The notes beneath the pieces were generated by a model. That model had not been told where the DNA came from, did no database searches, and was given only the letters and a program-made list of their open reading frames with translations. A stretch of DNA of 64,000 bases. Source: Amia ocellicauda (taxonomy: Eukaryota; Chordata; Actinopteri; Amiiformes; Amiidae). The stretch lies in contig NW_027102661.1 of assembly GCF_036373705.1 (NCBI RefSeq), positions 434,001-498,000 of the forward strand. Reading direction: 5' to 3'. This document shows, piece by piece, positions 10,959 to 22,625 of this stretch (positions within the stretch are counted from its first letter, which is position 1; each line of letters begins with the position of its first letter). The translations under genes were made by a program, and so were the position numbers.

Positions 10959-11715
10959 ATGCCCGCGGGTGTGTTGGGGGCATTACTCTCGATACTCAAG
11001 ATGGAATCAGGAGGCTTCTATGTGACTCTACCCAGTAACGCCTCTCTCGATATATACCCTAAAAATGAAATATCCAGTTACACGGTACAATTTGGAAAAT
11101 CTATAGATCTAAGAGGGTCGTGGGAAGTGGGGTTGGCGGAAATACAGTATCCTTACACTTGGGCTGTTTTACAAGATAAGGATGCCACCTTCGCCATTTT
11201 TGATGATGTTAAAAAGAGTCAATGGACATTCACAATACAAGGAGGTTATTATGACAATGTAGATAAAATATTAGATGAGATGCATAAACAGTTCTCAGAA
11301 GGCACCCCCAACATCAAGCTATATTACAACCCTATTAAAAACAGAGTGTACAAGGTGTCAAAACCAGGTATTAGCATTCAAACCAGCGGCCAACTGGGGC
11401 GTATATTAGGGTTCTATTCTGACACAGAGAGCAGGTTCTCAGAAGTGGTGGGGCGGCTTTTACACTCTTTATGTGTATACGGATATCATAACCCACCAGA
11501 GGGTCGGGGATAGTTATGTCCCCCTTTTGAGAAATGTACTTATTAAAGGTAAAAGCAATGACATGGTCACAATTACTTATGACAAGCCACACTACGTACC
11601 AGTCTCAAAGACCCACTTTGACAACATCACGATCGAAGTCAAATCGGATCAGAATATCAACGTACCCTTCCGCTTCGGTAAAGTTAAGTTGTCAAACTAC
11701 ATTTTCGACCCCTGA
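10959..11715 (+). pseudogene. Minor capsid (penton-like) protein, frameshifted (E1)
   Basis: The first block (ATG 10959, second ATG 11001) contains FYVTLPSNASLDIYPKN and WEVGLAEIQYPYTW. The second block, in another frame, contains LYVYTDIITHQ and pairs with GKVxVKLHFR in other copies. These are landmarks of the Polinton minor, single-jelly-roll capsid protein that would form the vertices. The frame change lies in the G-rich run at about 11446-11456 and is shared by all copies. A second private change near 11686 alters the C-terminus. It starts four bases after the integrase stop. Confidence 0.75.
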
Positions 11716-11736
11716 AACAGTGTGTACATTATTAAA

Positions 11737-12224
11737 ATGGCTACCTCGAGGGGTTATGTAGATCCTAGCGCCAATGTGGATTATTACAAGATGCAAGATG
11801 GAACGGCTTGCCCGGTTTTGTAGGAGCCCCCACAATGTATGGCGCCGGTCTAGGAGGACTCTTTCGTGGTCTCTTTAGAATGGCCGTACCCCTGCTTAAG
11901 AGAGGCTTTGCTATAGCCAGACCCCACTTGAAATCAGCGGCTAAAAATATTGTTAGTGACGTGTTCACCAATGTTATGAACCGGGCAGCTAGCCATGAGC
12001 ATCAGGAGGGTTCGGGTCTCATGGTAATGGCGAGGAGGGGGGGTAAAAGAAGAAACAGCATGTGTCCACCAGGGCGACGAAGATCCGTGGCTAACAAAAA
12101 ACGAAGAATCTCTCATTCTCCAACATATCGTGGAAACACTCGGAGAAGGAAGCAGCACAAGAAAAAACCTGCAAAAAGAAAGTCTCAAAGAAAGAAAAAT
12201 AGAGCCTCAGGATATATCTTTTAA
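11737..12224 (+). pseudogene. Basic pX-like core/membrane protein, frameshifted (E1)
   Basis: The N-terminal ATG frame ends at TAG 11821-11823. The longer downstream frame has a Gly-rich amphipathic stretch (GAGLGGLFRGLFRMAVPLL) and then a strongly Arg/Lys-rich C-terminus. The architecture resembles adenovirus pX/pVI-type minor proteins and the equivalent Polinton protein: DNA condensation or membrane activity in the virion. The one-base frame change near 11805 is common to E1, E2, E3 and E4. Family assignment is by composition and position between the two capsid genes. Confidence 0.6.
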
Positions 12225-12226
12225 AC

Positions 12227-13503
12227 ATGTCTTTTGTCCACAGTCTATTGGAAGAATGCGTCAAATCAGAACTGGATCTGTTTACAGTTCCATACACTCA
12301 AACGAGTATAGATAAGAGCATATATGTAGAGATTCCCCCTCTTTCTGCAATTTCAGACATGGCCCCTCTGGAGTTTTTTATAGCTGGCAATGGCGAGGAT
12401 TATAATGATTTGAATAACACATTTATTTTAATGAACTGTAAAGTGACTAATGAGGATGGCGATGCAATCGAGAAGACGGCCAACGCTGGGGTCATCAATT
12501 ACCCGGTGGCCACCATGTTTTCACAGGTGGATGTGACCCTGGGAGATCGGCTCATTAGTCAAAGCAGCAATACTTACCCCTATAGAGCCATGATGGAGTG
12601 TAAACTTAATTATAGTGAGGAGACCCTAAGCAAACAGTTCAGCCCCGGCCTTTTCTTCAAAGACAACCCGGAAGCTATGGACGACAAGGATCCAGAGGGA
12701 CTCAATAAGGGTTTGCAAAAAAGAACGGCCTCTTCAACAGAAGGGAGGACCTTTGAGCTAATGGGGCATATCAATGCAGACATATTTTTCCAAGAAAAAC
12801 TCATGCTCAACGGGGTAGACATTAAAATTAAAATGATCCGTAGTAAAAGTGCTTTTTATCTGATGACCCCTGATACTGAAAAATATAAACTGACCATATT
12901 ATCGGCCTCGCTGTTTGTGAAAAAAGTGTCCGTCTCCCCGGCGGTTAAACTAGGACACGCGCAGGCGTTAAGTACCCGATCGAAAGAGTCTATATGACTG
13001 CAGGGACACGGGTGATGAACCAGGAAAATCTGTTTCTAGGACAGCTCCCAAAACAGGTTATTATAGGTCTCGTGGATAATGATGCATTTACCGGGGTTTA
13101 CAACAAGAACCCCTTTAACTTTAAACATTATAACGCGGAATTTATAGCGTTGTACGTCGATGGTGTGCAGGTTCCATCCAGACCTTTTCAACCTGACTTT
13201 GAAAACGGCAATGCGGTTCGTGAATATTACAGTCTAGTACTGGCTACGGGTCGCCATCTCAAGGATCAAACTCTGCTGATCGATCGCCGGGAATACTGCA
13301 GCGGTTACACCCTGTACGGTTTCAACCTGACCCCTGATGAAGAGTGTGGACAACATTTTTCACTGATGAAGACGGGCAATATGCGTTTGGAGATGCGTTT
13401 CAAGCAGCCTCTACCACGCACTGTAAATATGGTCGTGTATGCTGTGTTTGACAACATTATTGAGGTGAATCAGAGGAGAAACGTTCTGTATGATTATTAT
13501 TAA
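12227..13503 (+). pseudogene. mcp: Major capsid protein, internally deleted (E1)
   Basis: Double-jelly-roll major capsid protein of Polintons, the family often labelled F54H12.2-like in animal genomes. The frame opens at ATG 12227, directly after the pX-like gene. Two short deletions near 12969 and 12994 shift the frame, so only the first 247 or so residues read correctly. The remaining sequence to TAA 13503 is conserved in another frame. Other copies keep these bases and have different lesions. Confidence 0.85.
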
Positions 13504-13504
13504 A

Positions 13505-14062
13505 ATGAACACCAGAGAGCTCAACCACATCATGAATGCCCTGGCCGGCTCACGGAAACTGTTTCAAGGAGTCAACGCCTGCGATCAGCTGCCTAAATTT
13601 AAGATCAAGAATTTACCTGCAATGTACATAATCAACACACACCCTAAAAACATGCCCGGAGAACATTGGCTGGCTATTTATCTAAGGGAGGACCACCGTG
13701 GTGAATTTTTTGATTCCTATGCAAACCCCCCGGATTTCAGACCTTTCCCTCGGAAGATCAATAACTTTCTGCTCAACAACTGTCAAGAAACCATTTACAG
13801 CGGTCGTCAAGTACAAAGTCTTCAGACCTTCACTTGTGGTCAACACTGTGTGTTTTTCTTATATCATAGATCTAAAGGAAGGTCATACCCCGATATTATG
13901 GCCTTGTACAGTGAGGATTTAGGCCAAAATGATAAAAAAGTGGCAGAGTTTGTCAGTACACTGTGGACCCCCCCTTATAACACAATGACTTACGACCCTA
14001 GCCAGCCAGGTATACAGATGGGGTGTTCTTGTGAGGATTTTAAAAGATGTCATGCGTGTTAA
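13505..14062 (+). CDS. pro: Adenain-like cysteine protease (E1)
   Basis: 185-aa ULP1/adenain-family protease that would mature virion proteins. Visible catalytic set: His54 (GEHWLAIY), Asp70 (EFFDSY), Gln104, and Cys111 in CGQHC. The C-terminus is Cys-rich (CSCEDFKRCHAC). Full length and open. The ATG overlaps the end of the major capsid gene within a few bases, which fits a late plus-strand transcript. A Gly in the conserved DSYG motif is Ala here, so activity is uncertain. Confidence 0.9.
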   Translation: MNTRELNHIMNALAGSRKLFQGVNACDQLPKFKIKNLPAMYIINTHPKNMPGEHWLAIYLREDHRGEFFDSYANPPDFRPFPRKINNFLLNNCQETIYSGRQVQSLQTFTCGQHCVFFLYHRSKGRSYPDIMALYSEDLGQNDKKVAEFVSTLWTPPYNTMTYDPSQPGIQMGCSCEDFKRCHAC

Positions 14063-14241
14063 GGTGAAAAAATAATGAAAACAGCCTTTGAATCATTAGT
14101 TTTGTTTTTATTCAAAACAATTCTAATACAAAGCAGGGGTTATGTTATAAATAAATGTACAACATTTGAAAATAAAAAAAATAAAATAAAAAATTCTTTG
14201 TCGGGTCATTATTTACAGGGGAGACAAATAAAAACATGAGA
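14063..14241. terminator. Convergent polyadenylation region (E1)
   Basis: AT-rich gap between the plus-strand late genes and the minus-strand genes. AATAAA signals occur for the plus strand (near 14150) and, on the opposite strand, for the minus transcripts (TTTATT near 14106). The run of AATAAA-like repeats at 14170-14190 lengthens or shrinks between copies. Confidence 0.6.
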
Positions 14242-14983
14242 TTAATAAGCTTCCCAACGATGGATAGATCCTGAGGATCGTCGCTCAGCACGGTCAGAGT
14301 AATGAGATATCGGAGTCAGATCAGGCTCCACCTCTTTACACAGATGGATTTTTTGTCGCGTTTCCTGGTTAGGAACTGTGGATTGGGGCATGTTCAGACA
14401 GGCCATCGCCTGTAGGAAAGCATTCCAGCCTACAGGTCGGCGACTATCGGGTACCTTATTAGTGCTAGTGACACTCTTCAACAAATCAAACGTGTGAACC
14501 TTTGATCAGTTGTCCTTTAAAAACAAATTCACCCTGTTCATTCCAAGCCGTTACCCGCGGTTTCTGAACCATTTTGTGCAGGATATATTGTGCATGTCTT
14601 TTGCTTCTGGCCGGCATGTTTCTCAAAACATCCGTTACAACATCTCCCTCTGAACTCTCAACAGGTTCGGTCACCGCAACATCTTTATCAACCGTACCCC
14701 CCGCATCAGCCCCAGAACCATTTTCTTGAGAGGCCATGGTTAAAGTTAAAATGTTTTGATCTTTTTCACCCTGTCTAACCAGACGGAGGTAGCGCTGTAA
14801 CGTGTTGGTATACAACTGGGCTTTGGAATACTGATTTAAATCGGCCCTGGCCTGTATAGCATTCATTTCAGAGTCCAGGTTGTTTTCGGCCGTTTGTCTA
14901 ATGGGCTCTGGCCCGACAACATTTTTTCTCAGTTTCTCAAGCTGCTCCTGAGGGATCAAAAACATTTTCTGAGCATATTCCAT
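14242..14983 (-). pseudogene. 247-aa conserved Polinton protein, frameshifted (E1)
   Basis: Same gene as the intact 47633-48376. A two-base deletion near 14490 splits it into blocks 14486-14983 and 14242-14484. The N-terminal half is Gln/Leu-rich and helical. The C-terminal half includes WNEQGEFVFKGQLIKGSH, a segment I associate with a conserved but functionally unassigned Polinton protein. Confidence 0.75.
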
Positions 14984-14985
14984 TA

Positions 14986-15321
14986 TTAACCCACTCTGGA
15001 AGCTAGAAGACTGGTTAGGAAAGGCACGGCTATGCTCAACAGCGGTCCTATAAAACCCCCGGTTTGATTAATCTTCTTTCTTTTTCTTTTAATAGAATAC
15101 TTCTTATTAGCGATGATCTTGATAACCGCTTTTTGTTTTTTGAGTTTAGAATGTTGAGAAGGGGTTAGGGGTATATTACCGCGTAAGATGTTAAAAGCTA
15201 TTTCAAACAGGGTCTCGATCAAATCCGAGGGGGCCCCTGCCAGCACAGCTTTCCTATGGCGCGGGCTCCCATCAAATAACATTTGCAAAAGTGGCAGATT
15301 TCTTTTAATCCGAACAGACAT
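14986..15321 (-). CDS. 111-aa basic/hydrophobic protein (E1)
   Basis: Small protein intact in all three copies that contain it. It has a basic centre (KKYSIKRKRKKINQ) followed by GG and a hydrophobic amphipathic C-terminus (FIGPLLSIAVPFLTSLL). The pattern fits a virion DNA-binding or membrane-active minor protein of adintoviruses. It is separated by two bases from the 247-aa gene and by six from the ATPase gene, so the minus-strand genes are packed like a transcription unit. The role is inferred from composition only. Confidence 0.75.
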   Translation of the reverse strand: MSVRIKRNLPLLQMLFDGSPRHRKAVLAGAPSDLIETLFEIAFNILRGNIPLTPSQHSKLKKQKAVIKIIANKKYSIKRKRKKINQTGGFIGPLLSIAVPFLTSLLASRVG

Positions 15322-15327
15322 TCTTAT

Positions 15328-15999
15328 TTATTTCCTTTTCTTTAGCACATACACTGCCGGCCAATCGGGCGGGCACAAACCTGTTCTGAGGCGAAAGTCT
15401 TCTGGGGTTTGTGCTTTTAAGTCTGCAATCAAGTACCCGTAGGGTTTTTTGGTGGCATCCTCAAATGCCTCCAAAAAGAACTTGGTCTGGTTAGGGTACA
15501 TTTGACGAGCCAAGACGGTGACTTGTAGTTTATCTCTGGGGTTTTTAAAAAGAATTATATAATTGGCATTTAAATTAATAGTGCGGCTTTTTTTACCTTG
15601 AAAAAATAGATTTTGAACTAAATAAAGAATACTTAAATTCCTATGATGAGTGTACTTTGTGAAAGCTTTTTCCACTTCACTGTTGTCACCGGCCTGCTCC
15701 ATCAGGTCATCAAGGATCACTAGATTAGTTTGACCGGGCGGGAACAAGTCATCGTCACACAACGAGGCGGGGAGACCTTGCACAAATTTCAGATTATTTT
15801 TTTTCGAAGCCAAATCATCGTAGAGAGGTTGCCAGCAAGAGTAACACCACACTATGTTGTCAAGAGCTTGGGACTTGGTTGCGTCCACATCTTCTATGAT
15901 GTTCTTTATAAGATAGCTCTTCCCCGAATTGGAGGGACCAGCTATAATACAGGAGAAAGGGTGTTGAAGTCTGTTATCAAAACCACCGCTAATATCCAT
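15328..15999 (-). CDS. atp: FtsK/HerA-like genome-packaging ATPase (E1)
   Basis: 223-aa A32/FtsK-type ATPase that would drive DNA into the capsid. Walker A GPSNSGKS is at residues 21-28 and Walker B NLVILDDL at 92-99. Length is normal for Polinton ATPases. This is the only uninterrupted ATPase copy in the window: E2 and E3 each carry a stop. Its start overlaps the 3' end of the polymerase frame by 11 bases. Confidence 0.93.
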   Translation of the reverse strand: MDISGGFDNRLQHPFSCIIAGPSNSGKSYLIKNIIEDVDATKSQALDNIVWCYSCWQPLYDDLASKKNNLKFVQGLPASLCDDDLFPPGQTNLVILDDLMEQAGDNSEVEKAFTKYTHHRNLSILYLVQNLFFQGKKSRTINLNANYIILFKNPRDKLQVTVLARQMYPNQTKFFLEAFEDATKKPYGYLIADLKAQTPEDFRLRTGLCPPDWPAVYVLKKRK

Positions 16000-17844
16000 A
16001 AGGCAGAGTGGTATAATCAGTCTTCAACACTCTTTTATTGTACACCACCCTGAACCGTTTGTTTAGTGATCTATTTTCCAACGTGTACCCCTTTTTATTG
16101 CGATAGATCTGATTTCCGGCTGTAATAATCTCACGAGGAGGCGCGTCTTTCTCGGTTACAAAACTTTCTACCAGGGTCTTCAGAGACTTGATGTTAATGA
16201 GCTTGTTGTTACAATGGTTCAGAGTGAAACCCTTAACTTTCATACAGGTCTTACCCGCAGCCGTTCTGTATGCGTCTTAGGACCCCCTGAAACAAACTCC
16301 ACTATGTGGTCCTGAGGATCTAGTTCGCTCGTTAACTCCCCAAGGTAGTCCCCGAGGGGAGGGACCCAATCCCCTGGCCTGGTGACAAAGATTACAGAGT
16401 CAGTATCATGATAGAGCGTGCGTTCCTGCAACTGATCCATTAAGTTGTACAGTTCAAGCCGGGCGTAAGCCGTGGTAAAAACCGCTATGAAAACATTAAC
16501 GTTCCCCTGTTTGGTGGGGAAATCTTTAGGGGCCCTCCACTGGACCTGTGCCACGTGGTCATTTAAGAATTGAAAGTGTGATACTGCATGTTGTTTGGAA
16601 AACATAAATTCTATAAACTGTTCAGGGGTTTTAATCAAGGTTGTGTTTAGACGGTAATTTCTTTCCCCAAACTTACCCCACAGACTGTTTAAAATCAGTT
16701 TGGACATTTGTCTCTTGGCGGGGTTTACAGTTATGTTCCTGCAACTTGGTGATGTCTGAAAAGGCAACCATCTGTTGAGAGTTTAAGCCGGCCCTCTGAT
16801 GAAGCATTAAAGCCTCTTGCAGAGCTTGGGGTTCAGGCATGTCGGGGGTGAGTAGTTTTATTAAACTGTAAGCAAAACAGAGCTTATTGTCCCCACTGGA
16901 ACTCACCACTAATTGCCTGAGCTTGGTCCTAATTATGTCGTTCTTCAAGCATTTCGACAGTCTTCTAAGCGCCCCACCCTCAGGGTTACGAACCACATTC
17001 ATTACCAGAGACAGACTTTCATCAGCTAAGATGGCTGCGTTTCTTTGCAATAACGCTTCGATTTTAGCCAGACATCTAAATTATCTCCACTCAGCATTAC
17101 AGATAGGTTGCTAAACAAATCATCCCCTCTGAGTTCTAACTGTACAACATCTCGAGGTCTGACCCTTTCAGCAACCTGTTCAAGCATTTTCTGCAAGGCC
17201 TCGTGTATGTTGACAAATATTTCTGCATAATTGTCACAATTTAAAAGTTCTGCAAAATTAAAACGCTGAATCATTTCAAAATTGTTATAGGCCGGTCTAT
17301 CTATAATCACGGGATCACTGGTACTCTTGGACACATCATCATTTTGAACAAAGCCTTCACCCCCTACATTCTCACAGAGCATGTCCTCCACAGCCTTATC
17401 AGTCTCAGAACCCTCCACATTCCGAACACCCCCACTGCTGACATCTACAAAACCCCCTTTTTGAGGAGGCTCATTGAAAGCCTGTAAAAGTCCTTCAAAG
17501 ATATCCAACCGGTTAATGTCAAGACCCTCCTCTATAGTGATGGCTGCTTCTGCCGCCATCCTGTGTTCTAATTGTTTCAAATCATTTATAATAGGGGCAG
17601 AATTTGGTCGGGGTAGCTCCTCCAAAGACTCCACCATTTCAAACAAATCGGGGTGAACTAGGGGGTGAACCTCTATAAGCGCTACCGATGGGAGGTGGTT
17701 ATTTAGATCATTGACCATCTGTAACAGGTCGGGGTTCACCGGTAAGTCTGTTAATTCACATTCTATCGGTGGTAATTGGGGGTTATTTAAATCATTTATC
17801 ATTTGTAATAGTTCCAGGTTCATTGGGACATCAGAGGAGTTCAC
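15989..17844 (-). pseudogene. polB: Polymerase B with large internal deletion (E1)
   Basis: The C-terminal part, including polymerase motifs B and C, is present up to about 16737 and is then joined to the N-terminal part. Comparison with E2 (31776 to 34053) puts the deletion at about 2.3 kb, removing the zinc-rich region, all exonuclease motifs and polymerase motif A. A four-base loss near 16275 shifts the C-terminal frame. The N-terminal block, 17026-17844, has the same one-base frame change (near 17072) as the other copies. Confidence 0.93.
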
Positions 17845-18006
17845 AACAGGGCCGGGGATGTTCTCTCGGGAAGGTCTTTTTGGGGCCCTAGCTTGTTCAT
17901 AATCCTTTAGTTTGTGAGTTCTTTTACCAAGTCAGGACATTTTTTAATTTATTTTTTATTTTTCCAACAACCCACAAGAGTAAGGCGTTTTGTGTCTATT
18001 AAAACA

Positions 18007-19501
18007 TTAAATACGGTACAATTCGTTAGTAAGGGTATTAATAAGGGTGTTTTGGCTCTCTATCACCAGGTTTTGCCCCACTAACACAAGTCTTTGATTT
18101 TGTAACAAAGTATGTAGCAACTCATGCCGACCTTCAGGAAGTAGCTCCGGGGGCTTTAGCTTTTTTAGACCTTTGATAATAGCCTTAGACATTCACTACA
18201 ACGCCTTATTATTTACAGACAATATATTTATTAGGACTTGATAATAAATTTAAAACAGAGAAGCCGCTGTAAATAAACTGTTTCTTAAATGTTTCTTTAA
18301 AAACTGTAATATTGTTAATAAAACACACACACACACAACAACATTTCATTTTTAAACGAACCTTCCAAGTGTAAACGCTTCCTGATCCCGGGACTTCCTG
18401 TTTCACAAACGTTTTCACGATCTGTTTAAATATTAAATACAATGCACACCTTCAAGCCTTTTCCTACAACCACTTTAAAACAGAAGTATAATAGCGGGAG
18501 ATAAGCCAAACAACTTACTAAACCCTTTCGGACGGCTTTACTTCCTAACCAGACGGTACGGCAATCGGTCATTTCTAAACACGTTCCCCAGAAACAAGCA
18601 TAGACCTGTCCGGACTTCTAAAGATCTTTCCCAGAACCCCCCGCCCTACAGGAAACGGTCACCCATCGCTTAAATATTAGCCCTCAATGGGCAAACAAAG
18701 CCCTTTTAAAAACATTAAAGTTTGAAAGATCTTACTTACCTCCACAGGATAATCGTTTCTTATGTTTTTCGGCTGGTTTAGCTTTTTGCACCGCTGTGAA
18801 GGTAAGAGACATGTTTAACCTTTAACCACACCGCTTTATAAAAAGCTTTAACCTCTTACAGGCTGCAGATATATACTCACAGCTATCAGATACCGGGGCT
18901 GACGGCCTTTCAGATTCTTGAAAGGTTACGGTTCTCGAAGGTAAAACGAAACAAGCCCTCGATGTGGAAGGCCTTTCGTTGTCTCGAACCACGTTTCTTA
19001 ATACTGTTAGACAGGATAATTTTTTAAAATTAACAAAACTGGACTCAAACATCTTACAGAAACGTTATACAAACAAACAGGGGTTTAGTTCTTACCCGGT
19101 CGGCAGACAGCCTGTCTAGGGACAACCACTTCTCTTGGTCGATCCTCGGAGACATTAATCACAGGCCTTTCGATAGTTTCTGTGTAATTAAAGAGACCGG
19201 CATTAATATATATTAAAACGTTTTCATAACTCTAATGAGCCGCTTCAAACCACACACACCCATGCATAAGAACCCATGAGCGCAAACACAAAAATCTTAC
19301 CGTCGTTGTTCCAGATGATCTCCTCAGCGTTGGGAATTAACTCCTGTTGACTGGCTGAAAAATTATTTTACAGAACTTAAAACAGATGTTATAGCCTTAT
19401 TTACAATACATGCACACAACACGCTCTGAGTCAATGAAAAGAATCTGAAGACTTGCCTAAAAACTCGTTTAAATCGAATCGCTGATGTTGTTTCCGGACA
19501 T
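18007..19501 (-). pseudogene. Spliced right-arm gene of E1
   Basis: Exons with good splice sites: exon 2 at 19301-19354, exon 3 at 19096-19179, exon 4 at 18881-19003, exon 5 at 18740-18793, exon 6 at 18519-18574, exon 7 at 18362-18421. Exons 2 to 7 stay open in one continuous frame with matching phases. Exon 1 (ATG at 19501) lacks one base relative to E2, which closes its frame. The terminal exon (18007 to about 18153) has lost most of its Pro/Ser-rich part by deletion. Function is unknown. Repeated ERP tripeptides occur in exons 3, 4 and the terminal exon. Confidence 0.6.
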
Positions 19502-20076
19502 TGTTGATCTTTAGTCTTAAATCGAAAGGTCAGTATGAGTCTGTCGAGCTGAAGACCAGACCTTCATACTTATACTGATGGCCACATGCCGGATCTGCTT
19601 GTAAGGCATTGTTCTGGTCTGGTCTTTGTGCCGCCCTGTTACCAATTAACATATCAAAACCAACCAATAAAATGACACTGCATCAAATTTCAAATAGAAA
19701 CCAAGATGGAGACGATCTCTCTCCTCTCTACTCTAAACTTTTATTAGAACCTTTTGGTCTCTCAAAAAAAAAATTTTAAACATCAAGACCTATAGTCAAC
19801 AACCACTAAGAATATTTCAGGCCTTTATAAGCACTAAAAAACAACCTGAGCCTAGAAAATAACTATAAAGATCAAAAATAACTAGCGCTTTTACAGTGAT
19901 TTTTTTTTTTTTTTTATAGCGATGCTTTGTTTGGTATTAAACAAGTCACAAACTACTCAGAACAGCGTTTATCCCCGCAAAAGATATATTTGGGTTTATT
20001 TTACAAAGCTTATAAATTATATAGGTTAAAAGTATTCTGAATGTTTTGATATCACACGCCATACCAACTGTTGTCT
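19502..20076. other. Remnant of gene-poor right arm (E1)
   Basis: Promoter-like TATA stretch, poly-T run and AT-rich sequence matching 5636-6215 of E0. The distal part and the right TIR are absent. No gene seen. Confidence 0.6.
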
Positions 20077-20357
20077 TCTACACCTTACGGTAGCAACAAA
20101 TCTAACTACTGCTTTACTTTAACAATAATAATGACGGCGACCACGATGACAACAAGAACAACAACAACAACATCATCATCATCATCATCATCAGATTTTA
20201 ATTAAAAGTGGCTACACCAGCGTTTACAATTTCAACCTGTCGACGGACGGACGCTCTGAGTGCATCGATTGCGGGCACTCCAATGAAGAAAAGACACCCA
20301 CCGCCTCCGGGGAACCACGAGGGCAAGAATGACGAAAAGGGCCAGCCCACAGTAGGC

Positions 20358-20430
20358 TGTTTCCGCCTGGTTTCGAACCGAGGACCTTTCGCGCGTTAGG
20401 CAAACGTGATAACCGCTACACTACGGAAAC
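20358..20430 (-). tRNA. tRNA-Val(AAC)
   Basis: 73-nt cloverleaf with anticodon AAC. The acceptor stem is fully paired. The anticodon stem is complete apart from a G-U pair. The T stem has one weakened pair. A TTTT polymerase III terminator lies about 20 bp downstream (AAAAGGGCC on the plus strand). Confidence 0.8.
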
Positions 20431-21301
20431 TGACACCGCTGCCTCTTGCTTCAAATGGTTACTGTTAAAGCCTGCTGGTAAAACGGGATCAGATGTTTCA
20501 GGTCGGCTAGGCTGTGAGATGGCGTCTGAAGTGCGGCGAAAGGATGCCATTTTCACTGACCTGTTTGGCATTGCTAAAGGGCACATCAGGACACTTCGGA
20601 AACTCTTTTAAAGGCAGGACGCCCTGCGCTCTGACAGTGCCTGCACTTAACCCAACAAGGTGATGCTGAATGGCTTGTTCAAACGTCTGGTGGTCTTCCT
20701 TCACCACCAGACTATCAGAGCTATTGTGCCTTCTACACCTTACGGTAGCAACAAATCTAACTACTGCTTTACTTTAACATTAATAATGACGGCGACTACG
20801 ACGACAACAAGAATAACAACAACAACATCATCATCATCAGATTTTAATTAAAAGTGGCTACACCAGCGTTTACAATTTCAACCTGTCGATGGACGAACGC
20901 TCTGAGTGCACCGATTTCGGGACACTTCGGAAACTCTTTCAAAGGCAGGACGACCTGCGCTCTGACAGTGCCTGCGTTTAGCCCTACAAGGTGATGCTGA
21001 ATGGCTTGTTCAAACGGCTGGTGGTCTTCCGTCACCACCAGACTATCAGAGCTATACTGCGCCTTCAACTACATAAGAGTAACAGCAATGTCGCCGATCC
21101 TGCTACGGTCGTATTGTAACGCAACAACATGTATCGATTTTAAAAGTGTCAGTTCCAGTGCCTCGCAAAGCTACCCTTCTGCGATCGTTTGTTCTCAAGG
21201 TCAGGATTTCTTGCCACTCCGAGGAAGAGTAAACGACGGCCGGCCTTGGGGCAGAGAGATGGCGACGGGTAACACGGCACTGGCACGCGTGCACCGCGGG
21301 T

Positions 21302-21374
21302 TGTTTCCGCCCGGTTTCGAACCAGGGACCTTTCGCGTGTGAGGCGAACGTGATAGCCACTACACTACGGAAAC
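21302..21374 (-). tRNA. tRNA-Val(CAC)
   Basis: Same sequence type as 7309-7381: paired acceptor stem, CAC anticodon, intact B-box, discriminator A. Confidence 0.9.
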
Positions 21375-22263
21375 CGACCCGTCCTGGTGTTTCAAATGGC
21401 TCCCATCGAAGCCGGCTGGTAAAACGCGCACGGGGGTTTCCCGTGGGCCAGCCTGTGAGATAAAGGTTTCTATTTTCACTGACCTATTTTGCATTGCTCA
21501 AGGGCACATCAGGACACTTTGGAAACTCTTTCAAAGGAAGAACGCCCTGAGCTATGACAAGACTTACACTTACCCCAACAAGGTGATGCTCAATGGCTTG
21601 TTCAAACAGCTGCTGCTCGTCTTGTGCCACCATCAGACAATCACAAAGCTATTGTGCCTTCTACACCTTACGGTAGCAACAAATCTAACTACTGCTTTAC
21701 TTTAACAATAATAATGACGGCGACCACGACGACAACAAGAAAAACAAGAACAACAACAACAACAAGAACAAGAACAACAACATCATCATCATCATCATCA
21801 TATTTCAATTAAAAGTGGCTACACCAGTGTTTACAATTTCAACCTGTCGACGGACGGACGCTCTGAGTGCACCGATTTCGGGACACTTAGGAAACTCTAT
21901 CAAAGGGAGGTCGCCCTGCGCTCTGACAGTGCCTGCACTTAGCCCAACAAGGTGATGCTGAATGGCTTGTTCAAACGGCTGGAGGTCCTCCGTCTCCACC
22001 AGACTATCAGAGCTATACTGCGCCTTCGACTACATAAGAGTAACAGCAATGTCGCTGATCCTGCTACGGTCGTATTGTAACAGCTACAACATGTATCGAT
22101 TTTAAAAGTGTGAGTTCCAGCGCCTCGCAAAGCTACCCTTCTGCGATCGTTTGTTCTCAAGGTCAGGATTTCTTGCCACTCCGAGGAAGAGAAAACGACG
22201 GCCGGCCTTGGGGCAGAGAGATGGCGACAGGTAACATGGCACTGGCACGCGTGAACCGCGGGT

Positions 22264-22336
22264 TGTTTCCGCTCGGTTTCGAACCGGGGACCTTTCGCGT
22301 GTGAGGCAAACGTGATAGCCACTACACTACGGAAAA
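22264..22336 (-). tRNA. tRNA-Val(CAC), degenerate
   Basis: CAC anticodon, but the first base of the acceptor stem is changed (mismatch 1-72) and there is a further substitution near the 3' strand. Probably a weak or pseudo tRNA gene. Confidence 0.65.
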
Positions 22337-22625
22337 CGACCCGTCCTGGCGTTTCGAATGCCTCCCATCGAAGCAGGCTGATAAAACGCGCACAGGCATT
22401 TCCCGTGGGCCAGCCTGTGAGATAAAGGTTTCTATTTTCACTGACCTATTTTGCATTGCTAAAGGGCACATCAGGACACTTCGGAAACTCTTTCAAAGGC
22501 AGGACGCCCTGCGCTCTGACAGTGCCTGCACTTAACCCAACAAGGTGATGCTGAATGGCTTGTTCAAACGGCTGGTGGTCTTCCGTCACCACCAGACTAT
22601 GAGAGCTATACTGCGCCTTCAACTA

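Larger units (their letters stand above)
8108..20076. mobile_element. Polinton element E1, both TIRs lost
   Basis: An internal element segment of about 12 kb whose ends are deletion breakpoints, not TIRs. On the left, tRNA spacer is joined to the 3' part of the early 236-aa gene near 8107. On the right, the gene-poor right arm is joined to tRNA spacer near 20076, with a two-base overlap (ct). It retains intact ATPase, protease, 282-aa and Bcl-2-like genes. Integrase, polymerase and capsid genes are broken. Confidence 0.92.

Noticed and set aside
20155-20200. CRISPR-like short repeats in the spacers
   Set aside because: They are simple trinucleotide microsatellites (ACA, ATC) without unique spacers, in a eukaryotic context.
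20158-20430. tRNA-derived SINE as explanation of the tRNA-like repeats
   Set aside because: The copies keep full cloverleaves, discriminator base and in places a polymerase III terminator. They sit in one spacer context and have no A-rich SINE tail or dispersed target duplications. A tRNA gene array fits better.
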